Assembly: GCA_003991915.1 (NCBI GenBank)
Contig: RQTK01000522.1
Location: 192,693-256,692, forward strand
Length of the DNA: 64,000 nucleotides
Reading direction: 5' to 3'
From: Elysia chlorotica
Lineage: Eukaryota; Mollusca; Gastropoda; Plakobranchidae
The position numbers and the translations under genes were made by a program. Numbering within the stretch: the stretch's first letter is position 1; every line of letters begins with the position of its first letter. This document shows positions 52,501 through 64,000 of the stretch, piece by piece. The notes below the pieces were generated by a model. That model did not search any database. It was not told where the DNA came from and saw nothing but the letters and a program-made list of their open reading frames with translations.

Positions 52501-55500
52501 ATTTATAAAGTCTTTATTTTTGTCTTCAGCTTGAGATTTAATGTCTAATGATAATTTTTTGCTAGTTACTTCAAATGCTAGCACATTTATAGATGACAGG
52601 AATACAGTGGCAACCTCACAAAATGAAGTCTGCTAATTCGTATTTCTCATGAACCAAATTTTTCAAGAGAATAATATGTTATTTTTTTCTCTTTGGCTCT
52701 ATTACATTTTAAAATGAGACTCATAATTCAAAGTTTTTCTGGTTTGATTCTCTTAATTCGAAGCTTACACCACCATAGGCATTACCAAAGTACAATTTGT
52801 TAACAGTTAAGCAGAATTCAAGGTTGGTATTGAAAGAAAATAGCAGGAGACTATCATTTTATGCAGTTTTACAATTAATTTAAGTGACTGTCAAGATTTT
52901 TATCACTGTTATTGTTCAGGTATGTTCTCTTCTGTAATTCGAATCCTTTTCATTCGAAGTTTAGATCCAATCCCAAGCAATTTGAATTATTAGGTTTCCA
53001 CTGGAACCACTTTTCCAGTTATAGCTATAAAATCAGATGTTTTGGACCCATTAGAATTGTTTGGATGCTAGTTGAGAAGCACTGTCTACTTTTTACTGTG
53101 ATATCTTTCTGAGTTTGTTTTTTTTGTTCATAGTCTATTACACCGTACCTGCTGCTTTTTGAAGTGCCAATAAAAATTCAATGAGTGATAAATACAGCAA
53201 ATATTATGGTGGATGATCATGTAAAAAATTTGAGCTGTGGTGTGCAACATTCAATTAGTCGTTTATTTGGTTCTATAACGTAAAGGCAAATTGGAATCCC
53301 TTATATCTTGTTATAAACTGATTCAACGGTATATGTGTGCATTTCTTATTTCTCTGTTTTCCTTCCGCAAATCTGATGCACTGGAATAAACAAAAATTAA
53401 TATCATCAGTGTCACTGGAGCTTTTGATGTAGCATTAAGCCTGTCCTTGTAGCATACATGTATCGAATACTTGTCGCAGCAGAATTATGCCATTTTTTAT
53501 CTCTAACTATGCCCCACACCCACCCAAAAGGCAATTTATGCCATCAATTATGGCAAATATCTGACAAGTATGCATGTTATTGTATGCTTTTGTAATCCCC
53601 AAAATCTAATTTTTACATTAAATATGAATGCTGTTATGTTTTAAAGCTACATTAAGTTGTTTTGTTTCATATTTTAAAAAAAAAAAACAGCTTAAAAGCA
53701 GAAATATGACCAGACTACTTGACTATTTTAAAGAACATTGATTTTATTAAGCATGCTACACCAGCCTCTGTGGCATTCATAAAGTCCACCCAAGACAAAG
53801 TAAAGTGTTATAAATGGGTTATTTTAATAATGTCACTTAAAATAGCTAACCTTTACATGGTCAAATGATTAAAAAAACAAAAACAAGATACACAGGAATG
53901 ACAATGAGAAATAAAAAGAAACAAAAATTCAGCAACAGTTACTGTTCATACTTTCAAACAAAGCGATCCATTGGGCATAGGGCTGTTTAAATTTAATCTT
54001 GCACCCTAGAGGGGTTGGGTTGAGTTTGTTTTTACGGGACATCAGCACAGTAACGGCTATATTGTGCCCAATATGTCCTAGGACAGTTTATTAATACATT
54101 ACACTAGTGGAAATCGTGACTCCTTTTTCTATCTGAATGGTAAAAGCATAAGAAGAGAAAGGGGAGGGGATCATTGGCTAATGTAAGAATAGTATTAAGA
54201 GATGGGAAAACATGTGTACTAAAGGTGGGGTAGGGGGTCAAAACTAGGTATAAGATTATATTTGAACAGCCCCTAGGCTATTGTGAGATTAGACTGAGAA
54301 AAGTTGAGAGTACCTAACAGACTCCGGACTGAGAGTGAGAGAAAACAATCCTGGGTAGGCTACATTTCCGCTCATGAATCGGAGGTCTTTTATAATGTAA
54401 ACAAAGTAACGGAGGTAAAAAAAGAGTCTAGGAAAGCCATATCCGGTTTTCTTTGAAAACAAAAAAATGAGGCCAAAATTATCTGCATCCGATGCAGACG
54501 CATCTTCCTGGAGGGACAGTAATATTTAACAAGTATATGATTTTTTGCCAGAAACAAAATTAAATTCTTTTCTATATCTATTGTGAATAAGATAACATAC
54601 AATATTGTTTGATTTGGTTTGGTACATTTTTTTAACCGTAGATATCATTCATAGAGGTTAGGCTATATTTTTTTTAGTTTTTGCAAAAAGTTAAATCAAA
54701 ACCTTTTCTAATTAAGTGTTATGAAAAAGGTTACATTTTATAATATAATGTGTTCATCTTTGAAAACCATCCTAATTTGGAAAATGCTAGGTACATTGAT
54801 GCCCTCACCTCTTGGAGAATGCAAACACTTGTTACTAAGAACCCTAAGTTTGCCTATGAATAAAAAAATTTATAGAATTAATTTATCTAATACTAATATT
54901 TGCGCTAGATGTACATCCAATGCAGTCGGTGGTGAAATCCATTTTTTGTTCCACTGCCAAGCTTTCAAAGCTTTAAGATCCATGTATTTATCTACATTCC
55001 AAGAACATGCATGTATTGCGAAGATATTTTTTGTTTAATTCAAAAAGCCTAGCTACCTTAGAAAGTGTATGTAAATTTCAAAGAAATCCCTTGGTATGAT
55101 AGTTATGAATCTAAAAATGTATGTTTTTTGTGTTTATGAAATGACTATAGATGGAAGTCTGCAAAACATGTAACATGCTTCAACTTATTGTAATAAGGGC
55201 CAACAGCCTTTAAACTGAATAAAGAATTTCAATTTTACTTTCAATTTCTCAATCTTTTCTACCCTTAACCAGGTATATTTTCACAGTACTGCAGTTTTCT
55301 ACACATGTCTGGGTACACAGAGCGAGCCGTGGCAACATTCCAGGCCCTGATAGAGTTCAACTTGCACTGTCCTTCAAGCCTCAATCTTACCTCCACCAGG
55401 GACAGGGCGGTACAGTTTGAAAAGTTCTGGGAGAGCTCCACACCCAGGTTTGGAGAGGAGGGAGCTAAGGGTTGGACAAAGTGGGCTGAGCAGAAAAGCA

Positions 55501-58500
55501 AAGGAATTCAACAGTCAGTATCATTTGTCGACGGTGAGTCAACAGTTCTATATTTTCCTTTCTGAAATAGCTCTACCTGCAAATTTAGAGACTCAAAGAA
55601 ATTACATAAATTATTGAAATCATTTATAATCTAGAAACATCAAAGCACTTGTTACTACTAAAGATTTTTTATTCTGTTTTGGATTTGTGAATATAGCTCA
55701 GTTCTAAACTTAGCCAGTACTCTGCACTGCACTTTTGATTTTGCAGATTGATGCTGAAGATTCTCCATACATTTTTTTTACAAAGAAAACTTGAAGTGGT
55801 TAAATAGAAAAAAAATATGTTAAAATACTTATAAAAAATGTTTAACTTTTTCTACTGTCATCAGTGAGTACAGAAGAAGAAGAAGATGCCATCATTTTAG
55901 AGCAACTCCCTCGCTCCCAGACTTGGATCAAAATGGAAAAATTAAGAGAGAATTCTCACATCCTGCCATGGAGGCCTGATGCTCTAAAGGATGAAACAGA
56001 GGACAGTGCGGAAGATCCAGAAAGGCTTGTTCTCTTTGATGATGTGGCTCCAACTCTATTCCGACTCACAAAGTCGGAATCATGTCTCAGAATTGTTTGC
56101 CTTTTCCTGAAATTTCTTGGCATGCCATCAGCCACCTTGAATGAGAGGATTCAACAGTGGGAGCAGGAAAAAGGAGGCTCAAAGTTTGAACAGTATTTAG
56201 GAATAAAAGTCTCTCAGTTTCCCCAGCTCTCGCAATGTAACTCAGCAAATGATATGGAAAAAGAGCTGCCCGTCCAGAAACAATTGTTAGTTCTGTTGAA
56301 CAATGCCGTGAAACAAGCAGAATCTTACTTCAGTCTTTCAAACAGGACTTTCTTTACTCTTTTGAGATTGGATTGCAATATCCTGGAGCATGGTGCTAAA
56401 ACTGTGTCAGAAGTTCCTAGTTCGGGTGTAAAGGATATTAAAAAGTTTGGGAAAAATCTGCTCAAAGAAAGCCAAAACAGAAACAATTTGATTTTATGGG
56501 ATACTTATATCAGACTCTTGTGGGCATGTTCAGACAAGATTGCAGAGACTGTCTCCATGGTTGAGACAGCTTTAGGAATGTTCATGGGGACACACAACAC
56601 AACAGATCCAGAGAAAAAATATGGAGTATGCTGTTTATGTTTGACTTACTGCCAGATTCTATTAAACTTTGAACCTCTAGAGCACATAGAGGCAAGCCTG
56701 AGGCGCAGTGCACCAACACAGCATGACAAAAGACAGGTCATGCGCTGTCTGGGTGCTTTGGTTGAAAATAAAGTTTTCAAACCAGGATCAGCTACAGAAA
56801 TTTCACCAGCTTACATTCTAAAAATCCGCTCCTTGTTTCATAAGTGTATTTCTGACTATGCTTATAAATTGCAAATGACAAATTCCAATATCTGTCAATT
56901 GTTCTGCATTCTTACAGATTGTTTTGCACTCTTTGAATATTGTGCTTCCAATTTTAAAAAAGCAAGTGACAGTTATGAATCTGCTAGACTAATTATTCAG
57001 AAAAATGAACAGGATAATTCAAATCTCCATGGATTAAGTAGCATAACACGTAAGAATTTGCATCTTCGTCAACTGTCTTTCACCATGAACATGTTGCAAA
57101 TTTCAATAATTCCTATCGAAACAGTAAGGAAAGTGATAAACAATGGTTTGACAGAGTTTCCAGAGTGCTCCAAACTGCTTGAAGCTTTCATCAAACTCGA
57201 GGAGAGATCCCACATAGCTGGGAGACTCAGGCAGTTCTACTATAGATCTCTAAGAAATGCCACAGATTTAAGTGTACCTCTATTTGCTGTGGTTTCTGAG
57301 ATGAAAAGACATGAAAAGATTGTTGCTACTACCTCTATTGATCATGACATCGCAGGTTTGTTAACTATCTTATGTCCTCTTTAAAGAGTTATTTAACCAA
57401 TGGCAATTTCAGTAGGTCTAATACTTTTTATATAGTAACAGATAGTGAAGGATAAAATATGAGTCTTTTTGCCCAGGGCCAAGCTACCGGTGATGATTTA
57501 GTCATTTTACCTAATAATGTCACCACATCTGTTAACTACTTCAAAACTAAGTTTTATAATTAAATAATACAGCATTTTGAAGCAAAAAATCTAATACAGT
57601 AGTGCTCAACTATGGCACCCGCGGATCATCTCCATAGCGAGACCTTGGAAGTTCCCCTGTTTTTTTCCATCTATAAGCTCTATAACCTGTGCGTTGATAT
57701 AAAGAATCAGGAACAATGTTATCTTACCAGTCAAGTGATGTGTGGCTAAGAGAGGCACATGACTATTATAGGCCTAGATTCTTGATCTACATGACCATAG
57801 GTATTAAGCCTAGCCTAAGTGAAAGCGAGGGATGATTGTAGGTGCTACTGCTAGTCTGCTACACAAGTTTAACAACGCTAACAAAAGAATGGTCGTAATC
57901 AATCGGGGCCGGAAGGGGAGAAGGAGGGTGAGATGCATTAGGTTTATGTCACAGTATGTGTGTAGGCTCTTGGGCTAGGTGGGACTGCGGGCCCTTTGTG
58001 ATTGTATCTTTCATTTCCGTTAGTTACGATCGTTGATCCTGAACCACACGCATTCATGATTCACTCCTCATGTCCACTAGCTATACAATACAGAATGCGA
58101 ATTTTACATCATTTATTTCCCTTTGCTTCCAGATTGTGGGAGCATGCGTACAGCGGGACTTTTCTTCTGGGCCGGAAAATCCCGCTGTAGACATGTTCTT
58201 CTGTACATGTGTATAAATAATTACTGTTTAAAAAAAAATATTTTTTAATTGTCATTATTAATATTAATTATTTTTTGTTTGTTTGAGCTAGATAAAAAAT
58301 ACTTTATGAAAAATGATTTTGAGGAGATCGAAGGAAATGTTTTAAGTCAAATGGAGTGAAGTGCACTCTATATAAATCAGTGATACACCAAAGCTCAACT
58401 GGTGTTATATTTTCAAGCTAGCACAGAGAGTACTATTGAGCTGTTTCTGGATTATCATTTCCTTCATGTTAATATTTTGCACCTCTTATTAGCAGCATCC

Positions 58501-61500
58501 AGTACAGAAAGTAATGATACCGGCATTGTGCATCGCCTCAGATCTGTCTTTGAGACAGTTCTAAGCCTTTCAGTGAGCAACCACAGTCCCCTTCTTTGGA
58601 GGCTCTATCTTTATTTTGAGGTAGGGCTAAAGTATAAGCCTATTAGTTTTATGTTGCAATGTTGTCTCCAGATCTTTCAATGTTCAACTTTAAGAGTCTA
58701 TTTCTTTTATAGATCTTTATTTATAACGCCAGTTGATTTGTTATTATTGTTGTTTGTTTTTTTCTTATTTTTCATGCAAAACTTCTATCTATGGTGAACA
58801 TTTGTTTCCTGATACCCATTTTTTTTCCCTCATAGGTCTCATAGCAACATTTGAAGAGGTGAAATTGTTTCATGGAAAGTTTAGCCCTAAATATATTTAT
58901 CAAATAATAATAATAATAAACCCAACAATACTCTGTACTAAAGCATTACTCTTTCTCTTTTACAGTTCAAATATGGATCTGAGACTAAAGCTAAGGGCAT
59001 ACTTTACAGAGCTTTACAAAGTTGTCCTTGGGCAAAGGTTTGTTATTCCAGCGTCTGTTCGATTAAAAAAAAAAAAAAATAAATTTCATTACTAATGGTA
59101 TATTTATTCTAATCCTGTGTCTGTAGGATTTTCAAATGATCTGTATGCTTCATTCAAAGACTTTGATTTGTAAGAATGAAAAGACAAATATCAATATATA
59201 CATAAACATCATTCTATTACTGATCAGCGTGATTAGCCATATATGGTGGCTACATAATAAGTCAAACAGAGATTCCTGAAAATCCTAATCAGAGATTGTA
59301 GAGTGGTCAAATTCTTTGTTATTTCCATGTCCATTTTATGCCATAAGGCATATAACCTCTTTTTGAAATAGTAGACAGTAAGTAAATCTTGAAAGGGTGC
59401 TTTTTTAAGTTTAATGGAGAAATATGATATAGATTGAATTTTAAACTATGACTGCCCATCCTGTTGGTCACTGTTCCCAATGTATTTTTGAACTCAGCTA
59501 TATAAAAAAATCAAAATCATGTGACTTGTTGTGAGGCTTAAGTCTCACAGGCATACGTGTACCTTAGGGCGAAGCTACACCAAATTAGGTCAAGCGTCTG
59601 TCGGCGTTAACATATGACAAAGTTGTCGATCCTGGTATAACTAGAAGTGCCCAAGCAACACAGATGCCAGCCGAAGCATGTGATGCCAGGATCAAAGGTC
59701 ACCGGTCAGCGGGGAATCGCTCTTCGCACATACACGCGAGCCTAGGTTTTGGCTTGACCAGCTATTTAAGTCAGATTGTGCCCAGCGGTTATGCGATTAG
59801 CTAACTTTTCAAATATTTAAAAAACTACGCTGATTTCATATATCATTTTTATTGTGACCTTATTTTATTACTATCTGAGACTAAATATACTACTTGGTTC
59901 TATACTTATGAAGGCATTCTGGAGAAAAGTGTGTTTAAAGTTTTGAATCGAGAGCCGGAAAACAATGGCGGTCGTCCAACACAGACTATCACAGATCAAG
60001 TTTTGGAATATATCACTGAGATCGGTATCAAACTATCATTGGAATATATCACTGAGATCGGTATCAAACTATCATTGGAATATATCACTGAGATCGGTAT
60101 CAAACTATCATTGGAATATATCACTGAGATCGGTATCAAACTATCATTGGAATATATCACTGAGATCGGTATCAAACTATCATTGGAATATATCACTGAG
60201 ATCGGTATCAAACTATCATTGGAATATATCACTGAGATCGGTATCAAACTATCATTGGAATATATCACTGAGATCGGTATCAAACTATCATTGGAATATA
60301 TCACTGAGATCGGTATCAAACTATCATTGGAATATATCACTGAGATCGGTATCAAACTATCATTGGAATATATCACTGAGATCAGTATCAAACTATCATT
60401 GGAATATATCACTGAGATCAGTATCAAACTATCATTGGAATATATCACTGAGATCAGTATCAAACTATCATTGGAATATATCACTGAGGACGAGTCTGGT
60501 GTCTGTGGGGGGCGCAACGTGCGTGAATGCCAGTTTCTGCTATTTGTGTATTATATATTTTCTTTTACACTCTATGTCGGAGATGCAGTTCTGATTTGGA
60601 TACATCTACAGTTCATTGTATCTTTTTCTATTGGAGTTATTTTCAATTTCCAGTTGTTTAACTATTCGGAGGATATTTTTTCAATGCCACCTTGGGTTGA
60701 TTGGTTGCTAGTACGGCGTCCAAAAATAGATGGCCAAGTCACCGAATTGAAAGAAGTGAAAAAAATTTGGAGCACCAAGGATAAAAGTTAGAGGGTATTT
60801 TTTCAGCCCACACAGTCAGCCTACACTGCAAAAGTGTAAAGTGTCCTATCTATGTGCTGACTATTTTGAGTTATTTTGCAAATTCATAAATGGTTGGTTA
60901 TTTGTTATCTATATAATAATTTTTGCTGAATAATATTTGCGCATCGCAATGCGAAGATGTTAAAAAGTATAGCTCACTTTGATTCTTGGTGCAAGTTTAT
61001 GTATATTTCGGTGACTTTGCCTTCTATTTTTGGACGCTTTGATTGCTAGGCATTTTGAGTGTTACTATTATTATCAGTATTCATTTAACACCTTTCATGT
61101 TGTTGACTAGTATTTCTATCCCTATTCTACCTTATCAATATTGGTACCATCTACCTGCGTGCCTCCGATTATGATTAATATGCTGATTCACTATATTAAA
61201 CGTGCTATCTATTCATATGGTTTCTATCCTAAGGTGTTGGTCATTCCTAATTATTGTTATTGTTCTGTGTTCACCTTGATTAAATTATTGATCTTTTGTT
61301 TATACTATACTAAAGGATTAGATTATATGTAACTTAAACATTCCTTCTGATTGAGTTCTATCCTTCTCAGTTGGAGCAGTGGACATTGAAGCCCATTGTA
61401 CATACTCAAACGAGCTCAGAGTGTAAACTCTATAGGATTGCACTGTCGTGTAGGCACGCTACCACTAGTCTTTGATCTGCAATGAATGTAGAAGTAAAGA

Positions 61501-62392
61501 GTAACCATACATCACCAGAATGTTTATATAACAAAAAATACCTATTCCCAATATCGAGTCACCCAGACATTTTACATCATAGATAACAATGTTCATAGTG
61601 GCAGCCTACTTGAATTGTCTTATTACAACGATCTTCCTCCTCTGTGTAGTTTTATTACAGTTCTTTCCCCTGTTGAATTAATCACACTTTGGGTACAAGT
61701 CACTCAGGAATTAGGTGAAGCTTCTTTCACCATTGAAGAAGTATGGGTGACTCACTCAGGAATTAGGTAAAGCTTCTTTCATCATTGAAGAAGTATGGGT
61801 GACTAGTGACCCATGAATTAGGTAAAGCTTCTTTCATCATTGAAGAAGTATGTGTGACTGGTGACCCAGGAATTAGGTAAAGCTTCTTTCATCATTGAAG
61901 AAGTATGATCAAAATCGTGTGACTTGTTTTGACTGTGAGGCTTAAGTCTCACAGGCATACATGTCCCTAAAGCTCCACCTCTTCTCTAGTAAAGATGTGA
62001 TAATTTTTTTATAACACAGGTGAAGCTTTATTTCAGTTATACATTTTTGTTTAATCAATAAAATCTTTTCTTGTGTTAATGTTTTTCTAAAGTAAAAGAG
62101 TGGGCCTCAATGATATGTCATTTATACTTTTTCTGCGCAGTGTATCTTCATGGATGGCATCTCTCTGTTTGGAGACTCTGAACTTCAAGAGATGACTGAT
62201 CTCATGACAGAGGAGGAGATTCGTGTGAGAATGCCTTATGAAGAACTTGACTTGTTGCTCACTGCTGAGAAAGAGGAGCCAGACAATGATGAAATTGTGA
62301 AAGAGGAGTCAGGCAATGAAGACATTGTGAAAGAGGAACCAGACAATGAAGACATTGTGAAAGAAGAGTCCAAAAATGATACTGATAGTTAA
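46534..62392 (+). CDS. NRDE2: NRDE2, nuclear exosome/RNA surveillance factor
   Basis: Nuclear protein that binds the exosome helicase MTR4 and, in worms, acts in nuclear RNAi. Twelve coding exons: 46534-46630, 46976-47074, 47989-48127, 49272-49330, 50440-50566, 50860-51652, 52254-52470, 55273-55533, 55865-57355, 58493-58620, 58966-59037, 62141-62392 (TAA), together 1244 aa (human about 1164). Exon 5 encodes a basic His/Lys stretch (KKHKHKHKHKKLKRD), a likely nuclear signal. Exon 6 opens with the MTR4-interacting region (FFEDIRGL, WHYQSISSRHISKYKSF, SCLG). HAT-like repeats follow (NPSSLELKLAQLALYQDIWE, ALQSCPWAK, MTDLMTEEEIRVRMPYEELD). The C-terminus carries an unusual acidic repeat. The 58493 border could be 58496 (tandem AG). 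The first three exons are less conserved, so the start is less certain than the rest. Confidence 0.93.
49395..50250 (-). mobile_element. Decayed LINE fragment in NRDE2 intron 4
   Basis: Minus strand, right to left: LHFADDVDGL (RT catalytic box, near 50185), then interrupted pieces, then YGHVKRSKGLAKTILKGTVQ and GERKRGRQ (49550-49650), then a tail near 49400-49440 (PPVDPTNGAKK). These are RT and C-terminal ORF2 motifs of a non-LTR retrotransposon in the right order but broken by stops. The 116-residue plus-strand frame here is its shadow. Confidence 0.8.
54014..54110 (-). mobile_element. SINE 3' fragment in NRDE2 intron 7
   Basis: Reverse-oriented 3' end of the SINE family: GGTTGGGTTGAGTTTG, then GGGACATCAGCACAGTAACG and GGCTATATTGTGCCCAATAT. 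The head is absent. Confidence 0.65.
54721..55235 (+). mobile_element. LINE 3' fragment in NRDE2 intron 7
   Basis: A 105-residue frame contains LRTLSLPMNKKIYRINLSN followed by ICARCTSNAVGGEIHFLFHC, the C-terminal CxxC...H...C domain of non-LTR retrotransposon ORF2. About 200 bp of 3' tail follows, with AATAAA near 55219. It is truncated on the 5' side. It lies just upstream of NRDE2 exon 8. Confidence 0.8.
58150..58188. other. Hairpin in NRDE2 intron 9
   Basis: ACAGCGGGA and TCCCGCTGT are exact reverse complements, extended by TTTTC/GGAAAA around a short loop. The surrounding 57600-58200 is locally more GC-rich than the rest of the intron, which suggests inserted DNA. Confidence 0.65.
60003..60488. 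repeat. 36-bp minisatellite, 13.5 units
   Basis: Units start every 36 bp from 60003 to 60471. The first ten are identical; units 11-13 carry one G-to-A change (ATCGG to ATCAG). Because 36 is a multiple of three and stops are absent, it opens long frames on both strands. One plus frame (59931-60791) would give 286 aa with LEYITEIGIKLS repeats and a hydrophobic C-terminal part. Confidence 0.95.
61691..61908. repeat. ~54-bp tandem repeat, four units
   Basis: Four units each contain GAATTAGGT[A/G]AAGCTTCTTTCA and end in CATTGAAGAAGTAT. CTTCTT and AAGAAG within each unit can pair as a short hairpin. The array directly abuts the right-hand direct repeat at 61909. Confidence 0.88.
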
Positions 62393-62922
62393 CACAAAAA
62401 GACAGGGTAAACCAATTTACTTGAACTTAATTTCTCTGATATGTTTGTGCCACTGTTAGGAATAAGATGAAAGATTCTGTTAATTTGACATTTCAGGGAC
62501 CATAACTTGCATGTAAAAAAAAAAAAACGTGAAGTTGAATTGGAATTGATAGTTTTTTAAGAGAGTACCGACTTATAGAGGCTCGACTGTGGGTTAAAAA
62601 ACTATGAATCTACACGGTCAAATGCTGTACTTTGTAAACATTCATTGATTTGTCCAACAGTCTGGCTGAGACATACGACTTGCTCTCTCTTTGTGAAACA
62701 ACTGAAGAGTTATTATTGCATGTCAACTTGGATTGGAAGCATACAAAAAATTGTCGCATCAAGCAGATCATTTCTACAAGTAGCAGTTAAAGGGGATTTT
62801 TTCCAGACTTGAGAAAGCAAAATTAAGGGGATTTATCAGCTATATCGAATAAATTGGATAGACATGTACAATGTACAAAAGTTTTTTGCAAATTTTTTTT
62901 TAATGACCAAAGTTATTTTTAC

Positions 62923-62928
62923 AATAAA
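62923..62928 (+). other. Candidate NRDE2 polyadenylation signal
   Basis: First canonical AATAAA after the NRDE2 stop, about 530 bp downstream. A second candidate lies near 63391. The span 62393-63880 is otherwise AT-rich without coding signal. Confidence 0.45.
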
Positions 62929-63884
62929 ATCAAAGAATTTTTTAAAATCATAACACAAATGTACACAATATGTATTAATGTATCTCATATTTAGCACTTA
63001 GCTGGTATAATATTTCTGTTTTTATAGTTTAATTATCTGTGCCAATTACATGTACATGTATGTATGTATACTCCTTTTCTTTTACGTTTAGTTTAATCTG
63101 TTCATTTTGATTGGTATACATATGTGGAAAGGTGATTCCAAAAAATGTTGCTGTTATTGTAAATTTTGAACATACACTGATACAGTGTAATTTTGTTTAA
63201 CAGGTGATTAAAGAGTTTGATTTGAATTTTTTTTTTCTCATTGTGTTTGTAATACAGTTGTGTGTGGGTTTTTTTTTAATGAATCCATGTTTGAAAATAC
63301 TTTTTAAAATATTAATGTGATCATTGTGTAAAATTTTTGGCATAGCTGCCATGATTGAATTGTGATTCCTGACTTTACAAAATCACACAAATAAATTATA
63401 ATAAATTGAAATTTGCATGTGGTCTTCCTAAACTCAAGAATTCAATTCTAAATCAAGATTAAGATAAATGAAAGTGGTGATTTAATACTTTGGAAAACCA
63501 AGTATTGACCCCATAACAGTGGATGAAGAAAGACAGCGATGAAAAAAAAAGGCAAGTAGATAGGCAAGAGTGGAAGAAAGACTAAGAGGAATTCAGGAAG
63601 AGAGCTAAAGAGAGGGACAGAGACAGGCACAAAGATGGTGTCGGTGTCAATCAAATATTTCTATTTACATGTATTAAAAGTAATATATGGTTAACCTTTT
63701 CATATCCCCCCAAGGCCTATTTCTTGTGTGTGTACTATCTTGGGAATGTTCAAAATAATTTAATGGTAAGAAGCTTTGATATTTATTATGATTTTGAAAT
63801 CAATACAAAGAGGTTATAGCACAAACTATCAACGCCCACAACATGTGTTAGGCATGCTGGGAAAAACTTGTATGTATAAGTATA

Positions 63885-64000
63885 AGGTTCGCTGTTTGAT
63901 CTCAACATCATCCAGGTCTATGCACCAACATCTACTGGCACAGAAGATGAAATGACCGCCTTCTACGAACAACTAGAGAAAGCCAAGAAACAGTGCGTCA
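63885..64000 (+). mobile_element. LINE endonuclease-domain fragment at window edge
   Basis: The plus strand encodes FDLNIIQVYAPTSTGTEDEM followed by TAFYEQLEKAKKQC, the NxxxxYAPT block of the apurinic-type endonuclease domain of non-LTR retrotransposons. The frame is open to the window end, so the element continues to the right. Whether it is intact cannot be seen. Confidence 0.85.

Larger units (their letters stand above)
59511..61975. repeat. Inserted segment bounded by ~65-75 bp direct repeats
   Basis: The sequence TCAAAATC[A/G]TGTGACTTG...GGCTTAAGTCTCACAGGCATAC occurs at 59511-59580 and again at 61909-61975. Each copy contains the palindrome GTGAGGCTTAAGTCTCAC (59531-59548 and 61935-61952). 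Between them lie the 36-bp minisatellite, locally GC-richer DNA and a second tandem repeat. Terminal direct repeats suggest a small LTR-like element or two copies of one short repeat; no polymerase motif is visible. It fills much of the 3.1 kb last intron of NRDE2. Confidence 0.6.

Noticed and set aside
58402..58492. Extension of the NRDE2 exon upstream to an AG near 58421
   Set aside because: Its phase does not fit the preceding exon and reading from it meets a stop; the AG at 58492 or 58495 fits.
60003..60488. 36-bp repeats that look like a CRISPR array
   Set aside because: Units are directly adjacent with no spacers, and the setting is an animal intron.
59965..60594. Second plus frame and a minus frame over the 36-bp array
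   Set aside because: The same 36-bp unit read in other frames; no independent support.
1..64000. A new defence or gene-cluster system
   Set aside because: The conserved genes are unrelated housekeeping genes; no co-oriented cluster of unknown proteins is present.

Overview
This is a 64 kb piece of an animal nuclear genome: AT-rich, intron-rich, full of simple repeats and decayed retroposons, with GT-AG introns and no operon structure. The four recognisable genes are conserved single-copy animal genes. Gene structure, long introns, tRNA-derived SINEs ending in an (ACTCA)n-like tail and abundant TCTAGATC clusters suggest a lophotrochozoan, most likely a gastropod mollusc. That placement is inference from style, not proof.

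Layout. (1) 1-6409, plus strand: the last nine exons of LYST, giving the BEACH domain and WD40 repeats of a vesicle/lysosome trafficking regulator; the gene starts outside the window. (2) 6410-16654: LYST 3' flank and intergenic DNA holding a 5'-truncated LINE with clear target-site duplications, an inverted pair of SINEs, GA/GACA microsatellites and a TAG microsatellite with a 311-base assembly gap. (3) 16655-22445, plus: complete SLC39A9 (ZIP9 zinc transporter), six coding exons, 362 aa. (4) 22446-29570: its 3' region and gene-poor DNA. (5) 29571-44048, minus: complete PSMD8 (26S proteasome lid subunit RPN12), eight coding exons needed for a 266-aa protein, but exons 2 and 3 are present twice because of an internal segmental duplication. 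(6) 44049-46533: gap between the head-to-head PSMD8 and NRDE2. (7) 46534-62392, plus: NRDE2 (nuclear exosome/MTR4 regulator), twelve coding exons, 1244 aa, with LINE, SINE and minisatellite insertions in its introns. (8) 62393-64000: 3' flank, ending in a LINE endonuclease fragment.

The genes do not form a pathway; they are neighbours with separate housekeeping roles (membrane traffic, zinc transport, proteolysis, RNA surveillance). I found no novel multi-gene system. The most notable structures affect splicing: a minisatellite before a LYST exon that repeats the exon's own 3' splice site nine times, with a possible 15-nt micro-exon in each unit; a duplicated PSMD8 exon pair whose frames allow only one copy of each exon; and a PSMD8 intronic repeat carrying copies of a 5' splice-site sequence. 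An about 1.3 kb element with terminal inverted repeats lies exactly at the edge of the PSMD8 duplication.
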